Shown: positions 15,563 to 25,987 of the stretch, one piece after another | How the letters are laid out: every line of letters starts with the position of its first letter | Numbering within the stretch: the stretch's first letter is position 1 | Origin: Pedobacter sp. FW305-3-2-15-E-R2A2 | GTDB taxonomy: Bacteria > Bacteroidota > Bacteroidia > Sphingobacteriales > Sphingobacteriaceae | Direction of reading: 5' to 3' | Length of the DNA: 64,000 nucleotides | Assembly (NCBI RefSeq): GCF_038446955.1 | Contig: NZ_CP151803.1 | Coordinates: 4,526,001 to 4,590,000 of the forward strand | Translations under genes and position numbers: made by a program | The notes under the pieces: model-generated | Databases searched by the model: none | Told to the model about the DNA's origin: nothing | Seen by the model: the letters and a program-made list of their open reading frames with translations, nothing else

Positions 15563-17488
15563 TTAAATTGTTATTTCTTTGATTAATAATTCACTAAACT
15601 CCTGCTGAGTCATTTCTCCTAAATCTCCCTCACCATGTTTACGCACTGACACCTTTCCTTCTGCCATCTCTTTTTCACCGATAATCAGCATATAAGGTAT
15701 TTTTTTAACCTCTGCGTCTCTGATTTTCCGTCCGATTTTTTCATCCCGAAAGTCAATCAAACCGCGAATATCGGAATTATTTAGTTCATCTGAAACTTTT
15801 TTCGCATAATCTTCATATTTTTCAGAGATCGGCAGAATGATAAACTGTTCAGGTGAAAGCCATAATGGGAAATTACCTGCGCAATGCTCAATCAATACCG
15901 CGATAAAACGTTCCAGGGAACCAAATGGGGCCCTATGGATCATCACCGGACGGTGTTTTAAGTTGTCGCTGCCAGTATATTCCAGTTCAAAACGCTCCGG
16001 TAAATTGTAGTCCACCTGAATTGTTCCCAACTGCCATTTTCTTCCCAAAGCATCTTTCACCATAAAGTCTAACTTCGGACCATAGAATGCCGCTTCACCA
16101 TATTCTACTACAGTAGGTAAACCTTTTTCTGCAGCAGCCTCGATGATCGCCGATTCGGCCAGATGCCAGTTTTCATCAGAACCAATGTATTTCGATTTGT
16201 TCTCTGCGTCTCTTAAAGATACCTGTGCAATGTAATCGTTGAAACCCAAAGATTTAAACACATACAATACCAGATCAATCACTTTCTTGAACTCTTCTTT
16301 TACCTGGTCCGGGCGACAGAATAAATGGGCATCATCCTGAGTAAAGCCACGAACTCTTGTCAGCCCGTGAAGCTCGCCGCTCTGCTCATAACGATATACT
16401 GTTCCAAACTCTGCAAAACGCAAAGGAAGGTCTTTATAAGAACGTGGTTTAACTTTATAAATCTCACAATGGTGAGGACAGTTCATCGGTTTAAGGAAAA
16501 ACTCTTCTCCCTCCTGCGGAGTTTTGATCGGCTGAAAAGCATCTTTACCATATTTCTCATAGTGACCTGAAGTAATGTACAAGTTCTTGTGACCAATATG
16601 AGGAGTAACGACTTGTTCGTACCCTGCTTTACCTTGTGCTTTAGTTAAAAACTGAACCAGACGTTCACGCAATGCAGCACCTTTAGGTAACCACAATGGC
16701 AAGCCCATCCCTACTTTCTCAGAGAAAGCAAATAATTCCAGTTCCTTACCTAATTTACGGTGATCTCTTTTCTTTGCCTCTTCAATCATATGAAGGTACT
16801 CAGTCAGCTCACTTGCCTTAGGGAAAGTAACCCCATAAATACGGGTTAACTGTTTTTTTGTTTCATCACCACGCCAGTAAGCACCAGCCACGTTCATCAG
16901 TTTCACCGCTTTAACAAAACCGGTATTTGGAATGTGTGGCCCACGACAAAGGTCAGTAAACTGTCCCTGGTTATAGAAAGTGATTTTTCCATCTTCCAGA
17001 CCTTCTAAAAGGTCCAGCTTGTACTCATCGCCTTTTTCTGTAAAATATTGGATTGCATCCGCTTTAGAAACGCTTTCCCGAACAAAAACTTCTTTCTGTT
17101 TGGCCAGTTCTAAAATCTTGGCTTCAATTGCCTTGAAATCATCTGATGAAAACTCTCTGTCGCCAAAATCTACATCATAATAGAAACCGGTTTCAATTGC
17201 AGGACCTATACCGAATTTTGTACCCGGATATAAAGCCTCCAATGCCTCTGCCATAATGTGCGCAGAAGAATGCCAGAAAGTAGCTTTACCAGCTGCATCA
17301 TTCCAGGTTAACAACTTCACAGAAGCATCCCCTTCAATCGCTCTTGAAGAATCCCAGATCTCACCGTTAACTTCGGCTGCTAAAACGTTGCGCGCTAATC
17401 CCTCTGAAATAGAGAGTGCAATTTGATGGGCAGTTGTGCCCTTTTCGTACTGACGACTGGAGCCGTCAGGTAATGTAATGTTAATCAT
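15563..17488 (-). CDS. thrS: Threonine--tRNA ligase
   Basis: The 641-residue class II synthetase charges tRNA-Thr. It has an N-terminal TGS domain (INITLPDGSSRQYEKGTTA), the editing domain with HSSAHIMAEAL (zinc-site type histidines), the zinc-binding MNCPHHCEIY, and class II motif 3 around RAPFGSLERFIAVLIEH. Full length. It is the first gene of the thrS-infC-rpmI-rplT operon; its promoter should lie in 17489-17660. Confidence 0.97.
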   Translation of the reverse strand: MINITLPDGSSRQYEKGTTAHQIALSISEGLARNVLAAEVNGEIWDSSRAIEGDASVKLLTWNDAAGKATFWHSSAHIMAEALEALYPGTKFGIGPAIETGFYYDVDFGDREFSSDDFKAIEAKILELAKQKEVFVRESVSKADAIQYFTEKGDEYKLDLLEGLEDGKITFYNQGQFTDLCRGPHIPNTGFVKAVKLMNVAGAYWRGDETKKQLTRIYGVTFPKASELTEYLHMIEEAKKRDHRKLGKELELFAFSEKVGMGLPLWLPKGAALRERLVQFLTKAQGKAGYEQVVTPHIGHKNLYITSGHYEKYGKDAFQPIKTPQEGEEFFLKPMNCPHHCEIYKVKPRSYKDLPLRFAEFGTVYRYEQSGELHGLTRVRGFTQDDAHLFCRPDQVKEEFKKVIDLVLYVFKSLGFNDYIAQVSLRDAENKSKYIGSDENWHLAESAIIEAAAEKGLPTVVEYGEAAFYGPKLDFMVKDALGRKWQLGTIQVDYNLPERFELEYTGSDNLKHRPVMIHRAPFGSLERFIAVLIEHCAGNFPLWLSPEQFIILPISEKYEDYAKKVSDELNNSDIRGLIDFRDEKIGRKIRDAEVKKIPYMLIIGEKEMAEGKVSVRKHGEGDLGEMTQQEFSELLIKEITI

Positions 17489-17662
17489 CTACAACTATGA
17501 TTTTAGTGAATTAATTGATTTATAAACATTTACAATAACTTTTATTTTACGTGTAATAAAATATTACTGCAAACAACTTGAGATGCTCTCATCGTCTAAC
17601 AGCAAATATAAGGTTTATAGTTCAATATTTCTCCGGGTTATTCAGGTAATGCCCGCCTAAAA

Positions 17663-18391
17663 CTAATATTCTAACCATCCGTTCGCTAAAACATCAGCCA
17701 AATGCATTGTTTTTAAAGGAATGTTATTTTTATCGATATATCCCTGTAAATGCATCAGACAGGAAAGGTCGGTGGAAATCACGTACTCCGCTCCCTGTTC
17801 CAGCGCATTGTTTACCTTTTGCTCCGCCATAGCAGAAGAAATGGCATCGAATTTCACGGAAAACGTACCACCAAAACCGCAGCACATATCGGTATCTTTC
17901 ATTTCTACCATTTCCAGACCATGAACTTTAGACAATAATAGTCTGGGCTCTTCTTTGATCTTACATTCCCTCAGTCCGCTGCAGGAATCATGATAAACGG
18001 CTTTTCCTTCCAACTCTGCGCCGAAATAATCTCTTTTCAGCACATTGACCAGAAAATCCGAAAGTTCAAATATATTGGATTGTATATTTCTGCATTTATT
18101 ATGGACAATGGTATTGGTAAACAAATCACTGAACCCATTCTTTACCATCCCTACACAGGAAGCCGAAGGGGCTACAATATAATCTGTTTCTGAAAAATCG
18201 CTCAGGAATTTCGTTCCCGTTTCTTTCGCCTGTTCCCAGTATCCCGCGTTATAAGCCGGCTGCCCGCAACAAGTCTGGGCAGAATTATAAAACACCTCAC
18301 AACCCGCCTTCTCTAATAGCTTTATCGTATTAAATGCTGTCTCAGGATATAACTGATCAACAAAGCAAGGAACAAATAATTCTATTTTCAT
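17663..18391 (-). CDS. lutA: Cysteine-rich (Fe-S)-binding protein, LutA/LldE-like
   Basis: The 242-residue protein has the two cysteine-rich CCG-type motifs of this family: AQTCCGQPAYNAG and TDMCCGFGGTFSVKF. It also has SCVGMVK and HDSCSGLRE. In other bacteria the homologue is one subunit of the LutABC L-lactate oxidation complex in the cytoplasm. LutB and LutC are not adjacent, so the symbol rests on similarity alone. It begins 35 bp after the MFS gene and may be cotranscribed. Confidence 0.75.
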   Translation of the reverse strand: MKIELFVPCFVDQLYPETAFNTIKLLEKAGCEVFYNSAQTCCGQPAYNAGYWEQAKETGTKFLSDFSETDYIVAPSASCVGMVKNGFSDLFTNTIVHNKCRNIQSNIFELSDFLVNVLKRDYFGAELEGKAVYHDSCSGLRECKIKEEPRLLLSKVHGLEMVEMKDTDMCCGFGGTFSVKFDAISSAMAEQKVNNALEQGAEYVISTDLSCLMHLQGYIDKNNIPLKTMHLADVLANGWLEY

Positions 18392-18426
18392 GTGTATCTA
18401 TTGGTCTTATTAAAAATGTATGATGG

Positions 18427-19731
18427 TTAACCTTTAACCATTTTTGGTGCTACTTTCCTAAGCAGTAGCAAAAATATCAATCCTAAAACAAAAAACGAGG
18501 CCAATGCAAGAACAGAATTCCGCATACTTCCTGTTTGTTCCTCAATATAAGCAAAACTAAAAAGTCCGATCACTACTGCCAGTTTTTCTGTTACATCATA
18601 AAAGCTGAAAAATGAAGCCGTATCGGGTGTATTTTCAGGAATAAATTTGGAATATGTAGACCTGGATAAAGATTGGATCCCTCCCATAATCAGGCCAACA
18701 ACTGCGGCCAATCCATAAAACTCATATTCATTGGTAATGAAATAAGCATAGATGCAGGTCATCACCCAGATGCCTACCACCAGGATCAGCACACTCACAT
18801 TCCCAATCCTTTTTGCCAGTTTAGACATCCATATTGCACCCAGAATGGCTACCAGCTGAATAATCAGGATCACCGCTATTAATTTTGAGGTACCCAGGTG
18901 TAAAGTTTTCTCTCCAAATCCGGCCGCCGCCAGCATCACTGTCTGCACCCCCATAGAATAAAAGAAAAAGGCAATCAGAAAGCGCTTCATCACTTTCATA
19001 CTTTTCAACTGCCGCCATACTTTTACCAGTTCCCCGAAACCACTATGCACTACATTTTTGTTAATTGCCGTATAATCAGGACTCCCCGCCGGCAATCTGT
19101 TAAAAGAAATCTGCGCAAAACCAATCCACCAGATCCCCACCAAAAGAAAAGAGAGCCTTGCAGGTAGTGAACCATCAGTGATGCCAAAAAGTTCAGGTTT
19201 CAGGACAAAAACAAAACAAATGAGCTGTAGCAAGACACTACCCACATAGCCATAGGCATAACCTTGAGCGCTAACCCGGTCCTGCTGATCTTTTGTCGCA
19301 ATCTCGGGCAGGTAAGAATTGTTGAACAACACCCCACCGATATAACCCATTGCAGCAATGATGAAACAAACAATTCCCAGCTCCAGCGTTTCCAGTTTAA
19401 AGAAAAACAATCCCATACAGGCAATACCGCCAATATAGGTGAAGATCTTCATGAAGATTTTTTTATTCCCTCTGTAATCTGCTGTGGCCGATAAAATGGG
19501 CAACAGGATCACCATAATCAGATAAGCCAGGGAAAGTGCATAATTCGATAAAGCCGTATTTGTAAACTTAAGCCCAAAGAAAGTCACCTGATCCCCATGA
19601 GCCGCCGTCGTGGTGATAATCGTATAATAAGCAGGAAAGATAGTGGAAGTGATGACTAAATTATAAGAAGAATTTGCCCAGTCAAAGAAGGCCCATGACT
19701 GGATAACTTTCTTGTCGTTTTTTTGTTCCAT
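18427..19731 (-). CDS. MFS transporter, Atg22/UMF1-like
   Basis: The 434-residue protein has about 12 hydrophobic segments and the N-terminal signature QSWAFFDWANSSYNLVI, typical of the UMF1 family of major facilitator transporters related to yeast Atg22. It acts in the inner membrane; the substrate is unknown. The C-terminal VIGLFSFAYIEEQTGSMRNSVLAL is also characteristic. It lies between the GIN-domain lipoprotein (45 bp) and lutA (35 bp). Confidence 0.82.
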   Translation of the reverse strand: MEQKNDKKVIQSWAFFDWANSSYNLVITSTIFPAYYTIITTTAAHGDQVTFFGLKFTNTALSNYALSLAYLIMVILLPILSATADYRGNKKIFMKIFTYIGGIACMGLFFFKLETLELGIVCFIIAAMGYIGGVLFNNSYLPEIATKDQQDRVSAQGYAYGYVGSVLLQLICFVFVLKPELFGITDGSLPARLSFLLVGIWWIGFAQISFNRLPAGSPDYTAINKNVVHSGFGELVKVWRQLKSMKVMKRFLIAFFFYSMGVQTVMLAAAGFGEKTLHLGTSKLIAVILIIQLVAILGAIWMSKLAKRIGNVSVLILVVGIWVMTCIYAYFITNEYEFYGLAAVVGLIMGGIQSLSRSTYSKFIPENTPDTASFFSFYDVTEKLAVVIGLFSFAYIEEQTGSMRNSVLALASFFVLGLIFLLLLRKVAPKMVKG

Positions 19732-19776
19732 GTATTAAATAAGGCGACTAAAATAGCTAAAAAACGGCAATTACGG

Positions 19777-20487
19777 CTAATTTACTTTCTCCAGCTTAGC
19801 AGCACCTGATTTTTTCTCCTCCACATTCTTTGGATTTCCTTTATAATAAATTTCACTCGATCCCGAGGTCTTCACTTTCAAATCATTCAATACATTGATG
19901 TTTGCTTTTCCTGTTCCATCAACGGTAATGTCATAGATGCCTGCAATAAAATCAAAGGCTTCCACTTTAGAGGTTCCGCTTGTTTTTAACACATGGGTTC
20001 CCGTTTGGCCAGTCAATGTCAATTTACCCACACCATCAATTTTTGTGGTCACCTTGCTCGCACTGATGTTTAATTTCACTTCAGAACTACCACTCAGGTC
20101 CATTTTCAGGTCTTTCACATATACAGGGCCTTCACCAATCACCCGTACCATTCCACTGGTATGGAGTTCCGTCAGCTCGCCAATCCCCGCATAAACCACA
20201 ACAGAATCTGTTCCGCAATAGCTGCCATCTTCCAGTTTAAGCTCCAGTTCAGATCCACTTACCCTCGACCTGATGTGGCTCATTACATTTGAATCTGCCT
20301 GAATCTTCACATTATAGCTGCTATCCTGTGTCAAAACCAACTTAATTGTTCCGCTCACTTTGATTTTATCATAGCTTTTCAGCTCCACCACTTTACTCGT
20401 CTGAATTCCGGAATCTTTCACACATTCAGCCGTACATCCTGCCAATAAAACAGGGAAAGCGAGCACAATAAGGTTTAATTTCTTCAT
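19777..20487 (-). CDS. DUF2807 (GIN domain) lipoprotein
   Basis: The ORF extends to 20553, but the lipoprotein signal MKKLNLIVLAFPVLLAGC begins at the ATG at 20487, giving 236 residues. The body is a right-handed beta-type repeat (KLVLTQDSSYNV, LELKLEDGSY, KLTLTGQTGTHVLKTSGTSKV) of the autotransporter-adhesin-head GIN family common in Bacteroidota. It is probably a periplasmic or surface-anchored protein of unknown role. It starts 22 bp after recQ. Confidence 0.78.
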   Translation of the reverse strand: MKKLNLIVLAFPVLLAGCTAECVKDSGIQTSKVVELKSYDKIKVSGTIKLVLTQDSSYNVKIQADSNVMSHIRSRVSGSELELKLEDGSYCGTDSVVVYAGIGELTELHTSGMVRVIGEGPVYVKDLKMDLSGSSEVKLNISASKVTTKIDGVGKLTLTGQTGTHVLKTSGTSKVEAFDFIAGIYDITVDGTGKANINVLNDLKVKTSGSSEIYYKGNPKNVEEKKSGAAKLEKVN

Positions 20488-20509
20488 AGGTATATTGATT
20501 TGTTGCAAT

Positions 20510-22420
20510 TTAAAGATAATAGTTTTTACCGTCAGTTTTAATTTTTCCGGCATCCAGCAATTCGCGGATGCGTTCCAGCTTTTGATTTTCAGTGCCGGAT
20601 TTGAGGCCCGTTATCAGGTCTTCGATCGTTTGTGTCTGCGTTTGCAAGAGTTTCATCAGCTCAAAGTCGATGCGGTCTGACAACAGGTCGAGATCATCCT
20701 CTTTCTTTTCCGCCAGACAAACATCACAAACGCCACATTTGTCGGCATTAGGTTCATCGAAATACCTCAACAACTGCACATTCCGGCATTCGGCGTTCCC
20801 CGTATAGGCCAATACCGCATTGATCTGATCCAATTGAATCTTTTTTCTCAGTTTGATGTATTTTACATCGATATCCATATGGACAAAATCAACCCTCGGG
20901 CGAATATATTGTAGCTGAGGCTGATCAGATTGCGGCAAATAAGACAACAATCCCTGTTCTTCCAGGTTGCTGATCATCTTCCTTGCCGTACTAAAGGACA
21001 ATCCTACTTTTTTAGCAATCTCATTTTCCTCAATTTTCACATATTGATCAAATGCCCCTCCATAAGACCTTAAAATTGCCTTTATCAAGGGGTCATATCC
21101 TGCATTTTCAATTTGAAAACGATACACATCTTCATGCGAAGCCGTAAACAACACCCGGGAGGGTAAAAAGATATTTTCCGACAAAGTCAGATAGCCATCA
21201 TGTTCTAAAAACTTCAGGGCAGCCATGGTTTTGATGACTCCAACATTAAACCGCTTACAAAAATCGGCAAGGTCAAAATTAAAGGTCAACCCCTCTCCTG
21301 CACCAAAAGCCAGCTGGAAATAATTACCGAGGTAATGGTATGTTTTTTTAATGTCCTCTACCGTTGGAAAATGATCCGCATATTTGGCCTTTAAGGCCAC
21401 CTGATCAGATTTATTGGCCAGCAACACCGCATAGGCCTTTTGTTCGTCCCTTCCGGCACGACCTGCCTCCTGGTAATAGGCTTCCAGACTCTCCGGCAAA
21501 TCCAGGTGAACCACAAAACGCACATCCGCTTTATCGATTCCCATTCCGAAGGCATTGGTAGCCACCATCACCCTGATCTTATTCTTTTTCCAGTCTTCCT
21601 GCTTCCGGAAACGTTCTTCTCTTGGTATGCCCGCATGATAGAAATCCGCAGCAATCTGGTTTCTCATCAGGAAAGAAGCCACTTCTGCGGTCTCTCTTCT
21701 ATTGCGAACATAAACCAGTCCTGTTCCTTTCACATTCCTGACGATATCGATCAGCTTTTTATACTTATCTTCTTTATCCAGCACCACATAACTCAGATTC
21801 TTACGTTCAAAACTCTGAACAAATACTTTGGGCGCGGTAAATTTTAATTTTTCGATGATGTCTGCACGTACAAACTGAGTTGCAGTAGCAGTAAGTGCCA
21901 ATACCGGCACTTTAGGGTGGATGTCCCTGATCTCCGCAATCTGCTGATAAGGAGGCCTGAAATCATAACCCCATTGTGAAATACAATGCGCTTCATCCAC
22001 GGCAATCAGGTTTACGTTCATATAGGAAATCCGAACCCGCACTATTTCTGATAATAATCGTTCCGGCGACAAGTATAAAAACTTTATTTTTCCATAAATG
22101 CAATTGTCGAGCAGGATGTCGATTTCTCTTTTTCCCATTCCTGCATAAATTGCGACCGCCTCAATTCCTTTCGCTTTCAGGTTTTCGACCTGATCTTTCA
22201 TCAGGGCAATCAGCGGGGAAATGACAATGCATATCCCTTCCTTTACCAATGCAGGTATCTGAAAGCAAAGGGATTTCCCTCCTCCAGTGGGCAGCAATGC
22301 CAGGGTATCATGGCCATTTAAAACGGAACTGATAATGTCTGACTGTAATGGTCTGAAAGAATCAAATCCCCAGTATCTTTTTAGTATCTCGGCTTCACTC
22401 ATAAAAAGGTTACTCATCAA
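20510..22420 (-). CDS. recQ: ATP-dependent DNA helicase RecQ, without HRDC domain
   Basis: The 636-residue 3'-5' helicase acts in recombination and fork repair. Visible are FRPLQSDII (Q-motif region), Walker A TGGGKSLCF, DEAH box AVDEAHCISQWGYDFRP, motif VI YQEAGRAGRDE, and the RQC zinc cysteines (AECRNVQLLRYF ... KCGVCDVC). The C-terminus after the winged helix is only a short tail; I see no HRDC domain as in E. coli RecQ. The start is MMSNLFMSEAE; the internal ATG of MSEAE is an alternative. Confidence 0.93.
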   Translation of the reverse strand: MMSNLFMSEAEILKRYWGFDSFRPLQSDIISSVLNGHDTLALLPTGGGKSLCFQIPALVKEGICIVISPLIALMKDQVENLKAKGIEAVAIYAGMGKREIDILLDNCIYGKIKFLYLSPERLLSEIVRVRISYMNVNLIAVDEAHCISQWGYDFRPPYQQIAEIRDIHPKVPVLALTATATQFVRADIIEKLKFTAPKVFVQSFERKNLSYVVLDKEDKYKKLIDIVRNVKGTGLVYVRNRRETAEVASFLMRNQIAADFYHAGIPREERFRKQEDWKKNKIRVMVATNAFGMGIDKADVRFVVHLDLPESLEAYYQEAGRAGRDEQKAYAVLLANKSDQVALKAKYADHFPTVEDIKKTYHYLGNYFQLAFGAGEGLTFNFDLADFCKRFNVGVIKTMAALKFLEHDGYLTLSENIFLPSRVLFTASHEDVYRFQIENAGYDPLIKAILRSYGGAFDQYVKIEENEIAKKVGLSFSTARKMISNLEEQGLLSYLPQSDQPQLQYIRPRVDFVHMDIDVKYIKLRKKIQLDQINAVLAYTGNAECRNVQLLRYFDEPNADKCGVCDVCLAEKKEDDLDLLSDRIDFELMKLLQTQTQTIEDLITGLKSGTENQKLERIRELLDAGKIKTDGKNYYL

Positions 22421-22478
22421 AACTATAAAAATGAACTGATATTATTAAATTGCGGGCTAATTTATACGACACTCCGCT

Positions 22479-25400
22479 ATGAAGAAAACATTACTTCCCC
22501 TATTTTTCCTGCTCATTTTTCATTCCGCATTTTCTCAGGAAAAGAGTTCCCAGGAAAAGAAATGGGACATCGAAAAATACCAGGGTCCTACAAAAAATTT
22601 CAGTATAGATACTGATGAAGGCACCTGGATGAACCTTGATGTTAGCGGGGATGGTAAAGATATTGTTTTTGATCTGTTGGGTGACATTTACAGCATGCCC
22701 ATTACAGGAGGCTCCGCGGTCTTACTTAGCGGAGGCATTGCCTGGGACATTCAGCCCCGTTTCAGCCCAAATGGCAAATACATTTCCTATACAAGCGATA
22801 AGAATGGTGCAGACAACATCTGGATCATGAACCGCGATGGTTCCAATAAAAGACAGGTAACTAAAGAAACCTTCCGCCTGTTGAATAACGCCACCTGGAT
22901 GCCAAACAGTGAATACCTGGTCGCCAGAAAACACTTTACCGGTTCACGTTCACTGGGTGCAGGAGAAATGTGGATGTATAGTATTTATGGTGGTGAAGGG
23001 GTTCAGCTGACCAAGAGAAAAAATGACCAGCAGGATGCCGGAGAGCCCAACATCAGTCCGAACGGCAGGTATCTTTATTTCAGTGAAGATATGGCACCGG
23101 GACCAAATTTCGAATATAGTAAAGATCCAAATGGATTGATCTATGCTATCCGTCAGCTGGATATGACCACGGGAAAGCTCAGCAACCTGATTGCACAACA
23201 AGGTGGCGCCGCAAGACCACAAATATCTCCGGATGGTAAAATGATGGCTTATGTAAAACGTGTCCGCTTAAAATCGGTCATGTATGTTCAAAATTTACGC
23301 ACCGGCGAGGAATGGCCGATTTATGAAGACCTTTCTCACGACCAGCAGGAAACCTGGGCCATCTTTGGTGTTTATCCGAACTACGCCTGGATTCCGGATG
23401 GCAAAGGACTGGTGTTCTATGCCAAAGGGAAAATCAAAAAAGTAGACCTTGCCTCACTCACGGCAAACGAGATTCCATTCCGCGTAAACAGTAGCCAGAC
23501 TGTTCAGCAAGCCCTGCATTTTCCACACAACGTCTACAGCAATGAGTTCGATGTAAAAATGATCCGTCAGCTGACTACTTCTGCCGACGGAAAAATGGTC
23601 GTTTTCAATGCAGCCGGATTTCTATATAAAAAGGAATTGCCCAACGGAACTCCGGAAAGGGTAAGCAATGGCATCGACTTCGAATTTGAACCTAAAATCA
23701 GTAATGATGGAAAATATGTGATTTATACCACCTGGAATGATGAGCTAAAAGGAGCCATTAAAAGAACAGACCTGAAATCAGGAAAAACCATTAGCCTAAC
23801 CGACGAAAAAGGCTTCTACTACTCTCCTTCTTATTCCAATAAAGGCGATAAAATTATTTTCAGAAAAGGCATCGGAAATGATGTGCTTGGCTATGCCTAT
23901 GGCAGAGGAACGGGCATCTTTATCATGCCGGCCAATGGCGGTGCAAAGACCCTGGTTTCTGATAACGGGATTAAACCACAATTCAATACCGACGATACCC
24001 GCATCTATTTCCAGGGAAATGAAGGCGGAAAAAGAGCCTTTAAAAGTGTCGACCTGAATGGCGGAAATGAAAGAACACACTATACTTCTACTTATGTAAC
24101 TCAGTTTACACCAAGTCCAGATGGCAAGTGGATGGCTTTTACCGAATTATTTAATGTATACATCACCCCAATGGTAACCGTTGGAACTCCTCTGGAACTT
24201 TCTTCCACCAACAAATCGATTCCATTGACCAGGGTTACGGCCGATGGCGGGACTTATATCCACTGGAGCAATGACAGTCAGAAGCTCTTCTGGACCTTAG
24301 GGGAACAATATTTCAGCAGAGAGATCAGCAGCGCCTTTAACTTCACAGATGCAGGAAATCAAGCTGTTCGAAAACCGGATACCGCAGGTCTTTCCATAGG
24401 ATTGAAACTTAAAAGCGATGCACCCACTGGATTACTTGCTTTAAAAGGAGCAAGAATCGTAACCATGAAGGGCGATGACGTGATTGAAGAAGGGACCATC
24501 CTGATCGAAAACAATAAAATCATTGCCATCGGAAGGGCATCAGAAATGACCATTCCAGATCAGGCCAGGGTAATTGACGTGACCGGAAAAACCATTATGC
24601 CAGGAATCGTAGATGTACACGCGCATTTAAGAACCAGTCCGGATGGGATTTCACCACAGCAGGACTGGTCGTACATGGCCAACCTCGCCTTTGGCGTAAC
24701 CACCTCACATGATCCTTCTTCGAATACGGAAATGGTGTTCAGTCAGGCGGAAATGTTAAAAGCAGGAAGAATGGTCGGCCCGCGCTTATATTCTACAGGT
24801 TCCATCTTATACGGAGCAGACGGAGATTTTAAAGTCGTGATCAATAGCCTTGACGATGCCCTTTCTCACCTCAAAAGGTTAAAAGCAGTAGGTGCATTTT
24901 CGGTAAAATCATACAACCAGCCTAGAAGAGAGCAACGTCAGCAAATCCTGGAAGCAGCCAGACAATTAAAAATGGAAGTTGTACCGGAAGGAGGATCTAC
25001 CTTTTTTACCAATATGAATATGGTGGCCGACGGACATACCGGAATTGAACACAGCATTCCTATGGCACCGGTCTATAAAGATGTAACGTCTTTCTGGAAC
25101 AATACCAGTGTCGCCTATACACCGACCTTAATTGTAAGTTATGGCAGCCAGTGGGGCGAAAATTACTGGTATGACCGTACCAATGTATGGGAAAATGAAA
25201 GGCTCATGGCCTTTACCCCACGCGCCATCATTGATGCCCGTGCCAGAAGAAGAACAACTTCAGAATATGGAGATTACGGACATATCGAAGTAGCCAAAGC
25301 CGTTAGACAAATTGCAGATGGCGGAACAAAAGTAAATCTGGGTGCCCATGGACAGATTCAGGGATTGGGTGCACACTGGGAATTGTGGATGCTGGTACAA

Positions 25401-25733
25401 GGAGGAATGACTCCTTTACAGGCGATCCGTAGTGCCACCTTAAACGGTGCGGCATACCTGGGTATGGATAAAGAAATCGGTTCATTGGAAACGGGTAAAC
25501 TGGCGGATCTTATTGTGATGGATGCGAACCCTTTAAATGACATTAGAAATTCTGAAAAGATTAAATATGTAGTCATCAATGGCAGAATCTATGATAGCCT
25601 TTCTATGAATGAAATTGGTAGCCGTGAAAAATTACGTGGCAAGCTTTGGTTTGAAATGGGTAAGGGAATGATTTATAGCTTTCCAACCGGAATTGCAGAA
25701 ACATGGACCTATACCATTCCTAACTGCGATTAA
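22479..25733 (+). CDS. Secreted WD40-like propeller / amidohydrolase fusion
   Basis: This 1084-residue protein has a signal peptide (MKKTLLPLFFLLIFHSAFSQ). Residues about 40-630 contain PD40/TolB-type propeller blades (RFSPNGKYISYTSDKNG, QISPDGKMMAYVKR, TPSPDGKWMAFTE). Residues about 650-1060 form an amidohydrolase with metal-site DVHAHLRTS (H714, H716) and the C-terminal family motif GSLETGKLADLIVMDANPL. It is a known Bacteroidota arrangement, probably a periplasmic hydrolase of cyclic amides or peptides; substrate unknown. It is divergent from recQ and monocistronic. Confidence 0.85.
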   Translation: MKKTLLPLFFLLIFHSAFSQEKSSQEKKWDIEKYQGPTKNFSIDTDEGTWMNLDVSGDGKDIVFDLLGDIYSMPITGGSAVLLSGGIAWDIQPRFSPNGKYISYTSDKNGADNIWIMNRDGSNKRQVTKETFRLLNNATWMPNSEYLVARKHFTGSRSLGAGEMWMYSIYGGEGVQLTKRKNDQQDAGEPNISPNGRYLYFSEDMAPGPNFEYSKDPNGLIYAIRQLDMTTGKLSNLIAQQGGAARPQISPDGKMMAYVKRVRLKSVMYVQNLRTGEEWPIYEDLSHDQQETWAIFGVYPNYAWIPDGKGLVFYAKGKIKKVDLASLTANEIPFRVNSSQTVQQALHFPHNVYSNEFDVKMIRQLTTSADGKMVVFNAAGFLYKKELPNGTPERVSNGIDFEFEPKISNDGKYVIYTTWNDELKGAIKRTDLKSGKTISLTDEKGFYYSPSYSNKGDKIIFRKGIGNDVLGYAYGRGTGIFIMPANGGAKTLVSDNGIKPQFNTDDTRIYFQGNEGGKRAFKSVDLNGGNERTHYTSTYVTQFTPSPDGKWMAFTELFNVYITPMVTVGTPLELSSTNKSIPLTRVTADGGTYIHWSNDSQKLFWTLGEQYFSREISSAFNFTDAGNQAVRKPDTAGLSIGLKLKSDAPTGLLALKGARIVTMKGDDVIEEGTILIENNKIIAIGRASEMTIPDQARVIDVTGKTIMPGIVDVHAHLRTSPDGISPQQDWSYMANLAFGVTTSHDPSSNTEMVFSQAEMLKAGRMVGPRLYSTGSILYGADGDFKVVINSLDDALSHLKRLKAVGAFSVKSYNQPRREQRQQILEAARQLKMEVVPEGGSTFFTNMNMVADGHTGIEHSIPMAPVYKDVTSFWNNTSVAYTPTLIVSYGSQWGENYWYDRTNVWENERLMAFTPRAIIDARARRRTTSEYGDYGHIEVAKAVRQIADGGTKVNLGAHGQIQGLGAHWELWMLVQGGMTPLQAIRSATLNGAAYLGMDKEIGSLETGKLADLIVMDANPLNDIRNSEKIKYVVINGRIYDSLSMNEIGSREKLRGKLWFEMGKGMIYSFPTGIAETWTYTIPNCD

Positions 25734-25776
25734 GTGAACTTAGAGAGAACGGCTGTATGGTATTAAGCTGTTCTTT

Positions 25777-25869
25777 AAAAAAAGAGCATATTCTTCAAAG
25801 ACTGAAATCTTTTGCACGCTGAAGGGCGACAAAATCTTTCCAGGTCTTTTCAGAACATGCTCTTTTTTT
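25777..25869. terminator. Long hairpin H1, probable terminator of the amidohydrolase gene
   Basis: AAAAAAAGAGCAT (25777-25789) pairs perfectly with ATGCTCTTTTTTT (25857-25869), enclosing 67 bases. The enclosed segment has its own short blocks CTTCAAAG and GCTGAAGGGC, which are complementary to blocks in H2. Confidence 0.65.
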
Positions 25870-25987
25870 TTGAAATATTACACGATATATTACTCCGGCA
25901 CAGGCGAAATCTCGACCCGTCCAGACCTATCCTTATTTTACTTTACTCCTATTTTTAGGCATCATGCGATGGTGCGATACTTGTTTT

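Noticed and set aside
17489..17660. A T-box or attenuator ahead of thrS
   Set aside because: I see no specifier loop or antiterminator sequence; only an AT-rich imperfect hairpin near 17538-17560.
7911..25733. Possible duplication: the ORFs starting at 7845 and 22479 are both 1084 codons long and both have PD40 blades
   Set aside because: Their other domains (gluzincin and barrel versus amidohydrolase) are unrelated; equal length is coincidence.
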